Below the pieces are notes generated by a model. It saw nothing but the letters and a program-made list of their open reading frames with translations, made no database searches and had not been told where the DNA came from. This document shows, piece by piece, positions 11,635 to 22,510 of a DNA stretch of 55,977 bases. Source of the stretch: Rhizopus sp. PT2906. Its lineage: Eukaryota; Mucoromycota; Mucoromycetes; Mucorales; Rhizopodaceae. The DNA is taken from NCBI GenBank assembly GCA_025529335.1, contig JAMYHX010000276.1:1-55977 (forward strand). Direction: 5' to 3'. The position numbers and the translations under genes were made by a program. The first letter of the stretch is position 1. The number at the start of each line of letters is the position of its first letter.

Positions 11635-14227
11635 ATGGCCTCTGCATTCGGTTTTATAAACAAAAGCAATAAACAACAAGTAAAGAGAAAAGACTTGTTC
11701 AGCTCGGAAGTTGTCGAACCACTACACGAATCCTCAAATTTCTCAAGTTTTATTAACCAGACACCTCATGCATCATTCTCCTTTGGACAGAATGCTCAAC
11801 CAGAACACTCAACATTTGAGAATACCCAGTCCAATAGGCCCTTATTTGGACAAAATGTCTCGTCAAGAAGACTTTCATTCGGACAGAATGCTTCGTCAGG
11901 AAGGCCCTTTTTTACACAGAATGTCCCGCCAAAGAGACATAATTTTAGGCAGAGCACTCAGCCAGAGGAGATAGTATTTGAGCATTTTGGAGGACCCTCT
12001 TTTCAGGATTGTATGCATATTCACTAAGCGCAACACAGTAATTTGTTTCCGTTTTCTAACCCTGATTTTTTATATTGATGTATTGCTGAACCTAATTTAG
12101 CCAAGCCCCGTGCTTTAGCTACTGCAAGCAAAGACGCTATCAGTAACAAAAAGAGAATTTCAAAAACTATCTATTTTTTCTAAATAGCTCTTTTAGACAC
12201 GACTGAAAACTCTACAAGACAGAAAAAATATCGCTGGGAGACGTTTCAAGAAAAGAAAAAGTTTAAAAGAACGCATCTTCAAGGCTTGTATTCAAAGCAA
12301 CAACAGATACATGAGCAAGTTCAAAAGATAAAGCAAAAGTTAGACCACACGTTACAGTTAAAGCAAGATGCCATAGAGAAAGAACAGTTCTTGTCCGTTA
12401 GAGACTTTCAAAAGCAGGCAGACCAGTATAAGAAGCAATTGGATACTTTGACCAATACAAACTTGCATGACATACAGTCTCAAATACGCTCAGCTTGGAA
12501 GGAAATGGCCGAAATATTGGCCGAAGAACCTGAAAAATCAAATGATATGGTGGACATCCTTGAAGAGGAGAAAAAGAAAAGGCAGCAGATGTTTGATCAA
12601 TATACAAAGACAATGGATCAACAGGATGCTCAGCTTTTGGAAGGTATTAAAGAGAAAAGGCAGGACATCGAGTCTCAAAAGAGGTAGATACATTGAAGGA
12701 AGCAAAAAAAAAAAAAAAAGTCTAAATATGTCCATAGTGAAATTGCTTTGGATCTTGAACTTTGGAACAGAAGTGATGCAGAACTACAGGAGCGAATGTA
12801 TGAAGCAGTTTTAGAAGAAACAGAGAAAAAGAATGAACTGGAAAAAGTGACAAATCAAATTCAAGTAAAAAGAAAGAAGTAGCTTGTTTATTGTTTACTC
12901 AAGCTTGCTTTCTTTTTAGGATGAAATCAATGAGCTCCTAGAAAAAGTAAAAGCACTGGAACAGGAGAAAAAGAAATACAAAGATACTATAGCAAAGTTA
13001 GATGAAGCAATGGAAACGAAATTAAAACCAGTGAAAAAGGAGCGACGTGAACATGAACAAGAGTTGGAGTTAATAAAAAAGAGACAAAAGGAATTGAATG
13101 AAAAGAGCGTAGGTTCATGATTATAATCTAGGTTTGCAGTATTCATATAGATTCTAGGCTCAATTAGATAAAGAAGATGCAAGGATAAATATAGAAATAG
13201 AACGCCACTCCCAGGAAAAGTCCAAGGGTTTAAAGGAGCTTGAAGAGTTGGAAAAAAATATAGTGTTTGTAGCAAGCAGACAACTAAATGGCAAGCAAGA
13301 GGCAGAGGAGCTATTAAATATACTACAGTCATCCATCGAGGCACGGGATCAAGCTATAGATAATGAAAGAGCAAGGTTAAGACAGTAAGTTAGGAAAGCT
13401 TCACTACGATCATAAGGGAGACATCTGGATATATGAATACAGCGAACACATATGGTTTCTTTATATGAACATAAGTTATTTAACACCATCATCATATATT
13501 CTCCCTTTTTTTGTTGTATCTCAATATTGAATGCTTTCTTGATCGTAGTGAATCAAGTTATAGCGTTCCCCCCGTAACTGACCTTTTTGCTTAGTGCAAA
13601 GGAAAATCTACTCGCAAATACAAAGGTTATCAATGAGTTACAATCAACCGAGTATGTGCAAGAACAACAGCAACTGCAACTGGATTACAACATATCCAAA
13701 CTCACTGCCTGGTTGAACAATCTCAATATTCAAAAGCGTCTGGCCATTGAGGCAGACCAATATGAAAAGGCTGCAGAGATTTGTGATCAGATAAAAGCAG
13801 TAGATGAACAACTGAAAAAGACAAATAAAGAAAGAGAACAAAAGGATAAAGATGAATTAAATGCACGCTTGCAAGAAAAGAAGAAAGAATTAAATCAGCA
13901 AAAGAAAGAGTATGAACGTTTAGAATGTGAAATAGGTAAAAGGGATACGCGCTGTGATATCTGGAGTTACTTATGTTGATTAGATAATAATATACTATCC
14001 ATTCTATGTAACTCTCAAAGGGAACTAGAGGCTATTTTGAAAAGGTAAGCTCCCCCTTGGTTTATTATATATAAAGCACTAACCAGTAATCAAACTATAG
14101 ATTAGAGGACAAGTACAGTAATGATCAAAATGCAATATTGATAATCAAGGAGCTACTCGAAAATGAGTTGACATCACTCCGGTCACAAACAAATATGACA
14201 GAAGAAAATAACTTATTGACATTTTAA
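11635..14227 (+). CDS. Coiled-coil protein with FG-like N-terminus and UVR-like motifs, 9 exons
   Basis: Exons 11635-12010, 12101-12142, 12197-12683, 12738-12864, 12920-13108, 13158-13384, 13595-13935, 14029-14044 (16 bases) and 14101-14227 join in phase to 643 residues. The first 120 residues carry degenerate repeats of the type SFGQNA/LFGQNV, recalling nucleoporin FG repeats. The remainder is almost entirely heptad-like Lys/Glu/Gln coiled coil. Two stretches, FLSVRDFQKQADQYKKQL and AIEADQYEKAAEICDQIKAV, resemble the UVR helical-hairpin motif. I cannot assign a role; a scaffold function is likely from the coiled coil. The very short eighth exon is chosen because the nearer acceptor at 14019-14020 leads straight to a stop. 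Confidence 0.75.
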
Positions 14228-14316
14228 AATCCTACTAAAGATGATGATATTAGCTTACAATTTTTATTCAGCAAATAAAAAGGGGGGCTTTCTTTCTCAG
14301 CATAAAGTACAAATCC

Positions 14317-17300
14317 TTAATAGTTGCATGATTGTAACATATACGCTATAGCATCTAGAATGTCTTGATTGTAAGCTGTCAAATCCACAGCTGGATCTTT
14401 CATCTTTTCAGCAAGCCAGCGATTCTATACAAAGAGAGTTGTTAGATACAATGAATGTTTCTTTGAAAGACATTCATACCAATTCATTTCTAAAAAACTT
14501 TAAAATAACCGCTGTTCTTGCAAAACAATCGAATGATAGCCAATTATCAAGAGTGATCTTCCTTTGCTTATGCTAAATAAAAGAAAAACATGTTAAACAA
14601 GGTCAATCTTTGGGCTAAAGTAAAACTTGCCTGAATTTTGATATCTCTTGTTAATAAAACAAGGGCAACAGGATCAACTGATGTAGCATCTCGAATGACT
14701 GCTATATTCCTTTGATATTCCTTATTACCCATAATAAGGGTGTTGTAAGCCAGGATTTCAGAATGTAACTCTTTTTCACGGAGGAAGAGCATGGATGAAG
14801 GATGTAGCTTGACCTCCATCATACGGTTGGCCATGATACCAGACTCACGAACATATTCTGCAATTTTAGGATAAAGACCAGCCGTTAGAGCAGCATTGAC
14901 GACAGGAAGTGTATCGCTATACTTGTTATAGACCGAAGGTACATCACACAAATGAATAGATCGCTTGGTGTCATATCTATTAATAGATATGTCCAGTTTA
15001 CTCGTCTTTACAAAACCGATATTAATCAGTAATGCTAAAAACTGTCGTTTCATTTCTTCAATCATCTCTAGATTCTGTTGACTCAAGAAATTCTCTTTAC
15101 AGAACTCATGCATATGACGAAGCCAGCCTGGTTTTCCTCTCACTTGCATCAAATAATCACGCCAAACTTTATATGCTTGATACATTGTCAAGAAGTCAGA
15201 TTCTCCTATTTATCTGTTAATAGACAGGTTTATAAAACTTCGTCATTATACATACCAACTTTGAACCTTGATCTTGCAATATCAGCTTCACGTTCTTTTC
15301 CAAATGGTCGAGTGAAGGGGCTTTTATAACTTAGCATGGCAGCAATCGTAAGTATAGGATCTAAACAGCGGAAAATAGCCCCAAAAAGGATCATCTTTCC
15401 GATATGTATATCCACAGGTAAATTGGCCAAGTGCGACCCAAGTGGAGTTAATCTTTCCTCTTCTTCTGTCGTTAAAGCCTGTGCCTATACAAAAGAGTTA
15501 ATTTATGTAATAGATATATCTTCATTGTACATTTTACCTCTTTTAGGCTTGAGATGGCATTATCTATCATTTGACTCGAAGGCTTATCTAAAGCGGTACT
15601 AAGAACAGAGCGGATGGATCCAAGATTATACACTTTGATGCGTAAACATAGCTCTTCAAGTGGTAATCTAAGGATTTCAGGTGTTTCAAAATCAGGCATC
15701 TACTTTAAGTTAGTTCACATATCAAAAAGGCAATGTATAAACTTACCTCTTCAAAACGCTGCTTGGTAAACATATGGAAGCAAATACCTTCTTGCACTCT
15801 ACCAGCACGACCACGTCTTTGTCGTATATTGGCTCTGGCGACATATTTTTGAAGCAGTCTGGTTACTCTTCTTTTATCGTCATAGCTGAAAGGTGTATCA
15901 TTTAGTATTTATGTTGTCATATTAGTAAATTGTGTACCTAACCACTCTGGCCATACCAGAATCTATAACAACAGTTACATCACTAATTGTCACACCAGTT
16001 TCTGCAATGTTGGTAGAAAGCACGATCTTTCTGATACCCTTTGGCGGCACATCAAACGCTTTCTCTTGATGTTCTGATGTTAATGTCGAGTGAAGAGGGA
16101 TTAGAAGAAACTTCTCAGGATCGCTCAGGATATGATGGCTGGATATCAGGTCATATAGTGCTCGGATCTCGTTTATACCAGGCAAGAAGATAAGTATTGC
16201 ACCTGTAGAAGGAATGCCTGTAGCTTCCTTTTGTGCGTTGTCTTTTCCAGTTTCTTTAGGTTTGCTTATGCAAATGTATTCCAATAGCTCGAGTATAAGA
16301 TAATAATTGATCTTTTTATCATCCATTCTTTTAATCATCTTTAGTGTTTGTTTGCTATATTCATCTTGTTCTGCATTGATATCGTCAACCTCCTCCTGAA
16401 TATTTAATTTTGTCTCAGAGTCATATGCATCTTCCTCATCCGTATCACCTTCAAACATATCATAATAGATGCGTTTTTTGGAACCGTTTCTTCCAGAGAC
16501 GTTAATGCTGCCGTGCTCTATTTTTATACCCTGTCAATCCATCGTTGCCTTTACTTTTACTGATAGTTTTTACCTGTTCTAGTCCTTGTCTTTCTTAAAG
16601 CAAACGGAGAATCTTCTTCCAGTACATAGCCTATTTTCATATAAATCACCAATCAGCCTATTGTACATCATTACAATTCACCAAACCTGTAGCTTGCACG
16701 ACATCTTCAAGGAACTGTACTTGCACAGGGTAAGTTCTTCCTGGTACAGTGATGACAGGACAATTGTAAAAATATTCTGAGAAGCGTTTAGACTCCACTG
16801 TGGCACTCATCAATATCACTCTATATTTGGAGTAAGTACTTTTGTTACAATATGACTACTATTACTACTATTACTTGAGATCATGACGTAAATTGATTAA
16901 CTTTTTCAGCATGACTAGTAGGAAATCATTATCAATTGTACGTTCGTGTACTTCGTCCACTATCACATGAGATACACCATCCAAGTACAGGTCGTTTTGC
17001 AACCGTTGCAATAGGATACCCTAGAATGTATTTAGATACTAAAGTTATGGTTTATTCAATTGTACTTACCGTTGTGCAGTATAACAACACGTTCTCTTCT
17101 GATACTTTGTTTTCAAGTCTGATTTGATAACCAACCATGGCGTTTTTAGATCCAGTGGTGTTTGGTGCATCACCCATCTCCATGGATACTCTGTTTGCAA
17201 TTGACATTGCAGAGATACGACGTGGCTATTTTTCTATTTTAGTTCAAATAACAATAAGCTGCATGTCTCCCATATACCTGTGTACAAATGACCAATCCGC

Positions 17301-19759
17301 TCTCTGAAGATCCTAATAGCAGGTCTTCAGCTAGAAACTGCGGTACTTGCGTACTTTTACCACTGTGTAGAGCCGTGTTAGATGTTTATCATTTCACTTA
17401 TACTTTCTTACCATCCAGTTTCTCCAGAAATAATCAACACTTGGTTCTTTTTCACCAACTCAAGTATTTCTTCTCTATATGCAGCGACTGGTAGATCATT
17501 TCTTTTTCCCTATAGAAAAAGCTTGAGTCATTGTTTGTGTCAACTCGGATGATATACCTTCATATCTATGTACTGTTTGGTTTCAATGCGGTTTTTAAAA
17601 CTCTCTTTAGCTCGTTTGAACTTGGAATTTAGTTTGTAGTTTTGTTTGGCTGTTACATTCGATTCTTTTTTAGGCTTGGGCTCAGGGCTCGACTGGTCGT
17701 CAGCGGGCTAAAATACAGGTTAGAATCAAGATACATTGCATAATAAGTCAAGCTTACAATATCCTCTTGCTTTAACTTGGTAAAGGAGTTGTTTACAAGG
17801 TCGGTTATAAATGCAAACCTTTGCTTATCCATTTTAATTCTTGGCCCTTCCTCTTTCAGTTGCTAAGGTTGTTGAATGATTAGACAGTAATCCATATTTT
17901 ACCAACTATGCTTACCTTTTCATTTAACCATCCTAGCCACAGGTCTTTATAGACTGTAGGAATAACCTTGTAAACCGAGGTATTTGGATCCAGGCTGAAT
18001 AGAGTATATGCCTATTCATGAAAACCTTTCAATAAGAGAGTTAAAAGTATTCGTGCATAATTTATCTACCGCTATCAGATTCTCTGCGTTGTTTCGACTA
18101 TTGGTCGCAAGACCTTCTGGCAACTCAAAGCATAAGGGCTCATTTGGATGTTTATCTTGAGCTATCTTTAACGCTGAACGCCATATATCAAAACCATGCT
18201 CTGTTGTCTTGTATGTTTGTTTTCCCAGACTGTTCCTTTTGCAATAATCTGCCAAAACATCCTTAGGATACTGTCCTTTCCACGATTGAGGCACAGATAA
18301 TTCGATAATTGTCCAACGAGCTTCAGTGTTGAGCTGATTCGCGCCCTCAGTGCCGTAAGCTGCTTCCTCTTCTTCTACCATTAATCCGCCAAACAGCCCG
18401 CCTTCATCATCATCCACATCATCATCCAGTACATCACGATTATCCTTTGGTTTGTCTTGCTCGCTTTCTTTTCTTGCTTTGATTTCTTCCTCTTGTATTT
18501 TTCTCTTTTCTTCAGCTGCTAACTCGAGCTTTTTCAAATATAGCTCGTTTGCCTTTCTTTGATCAAATTCCCAATCGATTTCAAGACTACTCAGGCTATC
18601 TTTTATATGCTTAACTTCTTTCATGACTGCATTCACATCAACATTTTCCTCTATACTCGTATCATCCTTTTGCTTCTTTTTATTCTTCTTTTTCGATGGC
18701 AAAAGGCTTTCTAGCTCTTGTAAGCGAACCTTCATCATTGCGTGTTTCTCGTTGACATTTTGGTCTTGTTCATCCTGCAGTTGTCAAAAAGACAATAAGC
18801 TTCGTTGTGCAATATATTGATTTACCATACCATATATTCATTAGCAGCCTGTAAAATACGAGATTTAATCTCATCAAGCTTATCTTGCTCTTTTTCATGC
18901 TTCTTTACAATCAAGTCCACTTCCTGTTCTGTTTGATCTTGGCCTGACTCATGGTTACTTGTTTTCTCTTTACTCGTGTTGTGAATCAGAGTAACTGATG
19001 ATTCTCCCTCTAATTATGATTATATGAGTCATAATATATAAATGATATTTTTTTATTACCTTCTTCATTATAGTATTTATCAAAGAATCCAACAGGCATT
19101 CTTTCGTAAGGAGTATTGATACACAGCTAAAAACTTTTGATTAATGATAAATCACAATAGATAAATGTATTCCCATAAGTTACCCAATCAAGATGATCAT
19201 CAATCGATGTAGACAAGGTTGATTTAAAAGAATCGTATATGTCAATATCACTAAACCCGAGCTTAACTAAGGTTCTATAAAGTATATCCAACTGTCCAAT
19301 CAACTTTTCCTTTGCTTGTTCTGATTTAAGTTGGACAGGACAAGGTTCTAATCAAAAATATAAAGTATGCTTAGCTTCTTTTGATAGTTTCTCATCATTC
19401 TGCATACCAAAAAGGTCTCCCTCCTTCTGCTTAATAATTGATATGAGCTCCTTTTCCAAGTTTGAACCAAGTCGGAATGATCTAATCTTACGAGCATTCG
19501 ATTGCATGTCTTCCTTTTGCATCTTGTCCAATATTGAATCGGCTTTAAGCTCATGTAGAGTACGGTATTTTTCAACAAGTTGCAAGATTTTGTCTTCATG
19601 ATCTACTTGACAGGTCTTCAAACTTTTGTTACTGCTTGGTTCTGTTGGCTTCTCTACTGGTTCTTCGATCTTGGTTGGTATTTCAGTTTTCTTTGAAGGA
19701 GCTGATACTGTTGCAAAACCGCGATTATTGCCAGCTTGCTTGGACTTTTTCTTTGCCAT
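14317..19759 (-). CDS. DHX29/YLR419W-type DExH RNA helicase, 21 exons
   Basis: Twenty-one exons join in phase to 1459 residues, close to the family's usual 1370-1440: 19759-19408, 19347-19184, 19126-19060, 19009-18831, 18774-18070, 18011-17916, 17862-17758, 17707-17558, 17509-17412, 17362-17278, 17225-17070, 17020-16875, 16820-16687, 16630-16574, 16517-15938, 15885-15747, 15699-15538, 15484-15256, 15205-14631, 14572-14480, 14424-14317. The N-terminal region has basic and acidic linkers, a UBA-like segment and a conserved block around LFGGLMVEEE. The motor shows motif I GETGCGKSTQ near 640, DEVH near 742, SAT near 773 and QRRGRAGR near 1050, then the helicase-associated and OB-like C-terminus. 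Relatives act in translation initiation on structured 5' leaders, binding the 40S subunit; this role is inferred. The intron at 14630-14573 uses a GC donor. Confidence 0.9.
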
Positions 19760-19922
19760 TATACTTTAACTGGACAACAAAAGAAAAAGTAGATCTACCA
19801 AGCTAAGACGCGCTTTAAAGTAATTTTACAGTCCGATATAAACGCAATGTATTCTCTGCCTTCTCTCCCAAAAGTGCAAAGTTGAGCTATGGGCATCATT
19901 CAATCAAAAGAGTCAAATTTAG

Positions 19923-20140
19923 GTGTACACTTCGCACATGAGAAAATCCACGAGAAGATTAACGCTACGGACGCTTTCTCTAGGCGCTACCTGTGATATC
20001 ACTTTACAGCCTCACATTACCAAAGTCGCTATCTAACTTACGTCTGTTCAGATTATTCTGATCAAACTGACAGCAAAAAATTAAATACAACAATAACAAC
20101 AATTTGTCTCTTTCTTCTTGAACATATTATTTCCTTAGCT
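19923..20140 (+). mobile_element. Decayed copy of the inverted-repeat element (copy 1)
   Basis: This stretch is clearly related to the element at 54960-55468. Shared blocks include GTGTACACTTCGCACATGAG with AAATCCACGAGA, then ATCACTTTACA, CATTAC, TCGCTATCT, TGATCAAACTGACA and TCTCTTTCTTCTTGAA in the same order. The outer ends of the inverted repeats are not recognisable, so it is a truncated relic. The rest of 19760-20680 holds nothing I can name. Confidence 0.7.
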
Positions 20141-20639
20141 AATGCATTGACTGAGCAATTGTCTTTGCAATACCGAATTAGTTTATCGAGAACATGCAGT
20201 AACAACATGAACAGCAACTGCTAGAATTATTTGAGAATGCTTAGACGGAAAGTGGAGAGGCTTCAGATTATGTCTCAGCTGATAAAAGATAGTCATTTTA
20301 CCTTATATGGTAAAATATACTATAGTTTTCAAAATTATTCGCACGTATTACAAGATCAATAACAGTTACACTTTAGTTGATTATCAATCCTTTCTTTATA
20401 TTCAAAGACAATGAGTTTTGTCTTTTTGAGAGAAGATAAATGTAGTCAACACTTATGAGTAACATGTAGTTGAAAAAGTTGTTAGAGACTTTATACGAAT
20501 AGTCTAATCTTGACTTGCTTTTCTTCTTTGGACCAAAGACCAGTTATTCTCCAGCTAGCCCTAAGGTATGTCATATTTTTTACTCTTGTAAAAAACTAAT
20601 ATGTAGTATTATAGAATAAAATCGAACCAGTACCGGTGC

Positions 20640-20800
20640 TAGCTGGGGGTAGTTTGGTTCTACCAAACTTTGGTTCCAGACACTCATTCAACCCCTTCCA
20701 CTCCTTTGCTCTCTTTTTTTCCTTCTTTTTCCGAGCCAGTTATCGCTGGCTCATATAATACACTTTGGGTAAGATATTAATAATCTCTTTATGCGTTTAC
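20640..20800 (+). repeat. Hairpin element A (TTATCG loop), unknown class
   Basis: A perfect 7-bp stem GAGCCAG/CTGGCTC (20733-20739 with 20746-20752) encloses the loop TTATCG. It is preceded by a C/T-rich tract containing TTTGCTCTCT and followed by AATACACTTTGG and a splice-donor-like GTAAGAT. The same order of parts, with a different but still complementary stem, recurs at 30650-30850. It may be an old LTR or other dispersed element, or a structured transcript. 20800-21187 holds nothing else identifiable. Confidence 0.55.
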
Positions 20801-21187
20801 TCACTTGCTTATCTTTTTCTCTTATAAAATCCTCTTCTTTATAATGTAATTATTTAATATCAATGTAAATAACTGATTTACTAATTCATTCTTTTGCTTC
20901 TTATGGGCTCTCTTTTATTATTATTTGTTGTCTCATTTATCTGAAATTATCATTTTTTGTAAGTGAATAAAGTGTAAAGTGTACCATAAAGTCTTTCCTC
21001 AAACAGAGTCATGTTTCGCAAAGACCGCACAGGTCAGTTTTAAAAAAAGCCCGGTAATATATGCAAAACTTTGTCAGGACAAGGCAAAGAATTGTTTTTT
21101 AAACATCAAGTTTATTTGGGGATAAATATTAGGATAATATATACATTGTTAATTTTAAAAAAACTATTTACAGCTGCTTTTCCTTTT

Positions 21188-22510
21188 CTATTGAGGTTTG
21201 AAATCCTGGACTAAAGCCTTAATAGCATCAATGGTACCAAAGATGCAACCAACAACACCCAATAAGAGGGTAAGTGCACAGAAGGCAAGTTCATACCAGG
21301 GTTTGTTTCTGACACCGGTCAATTTCAAGTAACAGAGGACGGGCAAGAGGAAAACAAGACCACAGTTGGCGAGAGCACCAATCAAACCCATAAAATCACC
21401 AAAGAAAGGAATGAAACAGGCCAAGATGACCAAGATGACCATGGTACAAGCACGAATAATGGCACGACCAACCCAAGCACCAAATTTGCCTAATCTGTCT
21501 TCAGAGCAGTTGACAAACTTTTCAAATTCAAGTGAGAAAGAAGTACTGTAGATAGGAATAGCCAAGATAACGTGAATAGTCATGACGATCATGGAAAGTA
21601 ATTTTCCAGGGCCATTAGGAAGAGAATTATAAATGGGAGATTCTGTGTTAGTACCAAAGGACCAATAACCTGCAATGGCAGTCATAAAGTAGAGGGCAAC
21701 ACATGTACTAAGACCAGCTGTAACGGCCCACTTCCATTGATGAGGCTTCTTCAAAGCATGTTCAACGTGTGGGTAAGTGTTGTTACCACCAAATGAGAAA
21801 GCAATGGTTGAAAGAGCAATAGGGAAACCAGTCCAGATAACAGAGTCGTGTGCAACCAATTCGTCGGGATGTTCATTGCGATACATTGGTCCTTGGATGA
21901 CAACGACAAAGACAGCCATCATAGTACAGACAGCACCAATAGCAGCAATAGCAGTAACTTCTTTCAGTGTCTTCATGATCAAGGAAGGAATTAACAAAAA
22001 GACACCCCAAATAATGACCCAGGTTCGGTAAGCTATATGAGAACCACTAGTGTCTTTGAGCATTTCAACCATATTACCAGAAGCCAAAACGAGGTAAAGA
22101 GCGGGACAACCAAACAAATTCAGGAGATGAAGAACTGATGCGACGATGTATCCAACAACGCCAAAAGCTGCGGTACCAATTGCCTTGTAGTCATGGAGAC
22201 GCTTGCCAGGCTGATGGTATAAGCAACGAATTAGAACGATACCAGAGTAAACAGACATAACATAGGCCAAAATTAAGATTAGAATGCCAAGCCAACCACC
22301 TTTAGCAAAAGCACTTGGAAGACCAAGAGTACCAGTACCAGCAACGACACAAACGACGTTGAAATAAGCTGTCATGAAATTACCGCTACCATGACCAAAT
22401 TCATTGATGCTAGAGGCTCTGTCTTCTTCCAAGCGGTCAATAGCGGTTTGCTCGACCTTGCTAAATTTATCAGAGCTTGTATCTGAGGTAGCGTAATTTT
22501 CAGATGGCAT
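21188..22510 (-). CDS. AVT-type vacuolar amino-acid transporter (AAAP family), intronless
   Basis: One uninterrupted frame of 440 residues from ATG 22510. A cytosolic N-terminus rich in Asp, Glu and Ser (about 50 residues) is followed by roughly eleven hydrophobic helices. The first has the family pattern VCVVAGTGTLGLPSAFAKGG, and a later one reads FSFGGNNTYPHVEHALKKP, both typical of the amino acid/auxin permease (AAAP) family and fungal AVT proteins. These move neutral or other amino acids across the vacuolar membrane; direction and substrate cannot be told from sequence. The frame stays open upstream to 22675, but that stretch is AT-rich, lies before the family-like start and is treated as leader. 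Lack of introns is unusual beside its intron-dense neighbours. Confidence 0.88.
   Translation of the reverse strand: MPSENYATSDTSSDKFSKVEQTAIDRLEEDRASSINEFGHGSGNFMTAYFNVVCVVAGTGTLGLPSAFAKGGWLGILILILAYVMSVYSGIVLIRCLYHQPGKRLHDYKAIGTAAFGVVGYIVASVLHLLNLFGCPALYLVLASGNMVEMLKDTSGSHIAYRTWVIIWGVFLLIPSLIMKTLKEVTAIAAIGAVCTMMAVFVVVIQGPMYRNEHPDELVAHDSVIWTGFPIALSTIAFSFGGNNTYPHVEHALKKPHQWKWAVTAGLSTCVALYFMTAIAGYWSFGTNTESPIYNSLPNGPGKLLSMIVMTIHVILAIPIYSTSFSLEFEKFVNCSEDRLGKFGAWVGRAIIRACTMVILVILACFIPFFGDFMGLIGALANCGLVFLLPVLCYLKLTGVRNKPWYELAFCALTLLLGVVGCIFGTIDAIKALVQDFKPQ

Noticed and set aside
14011..14028. Acceptor at 14019-14020 for the coiled-coil gene
   Set aside because: With the only good donor upstream it leads directly into TAG; the acceptor at 14027-14028 keeps the coiled-coil frame.
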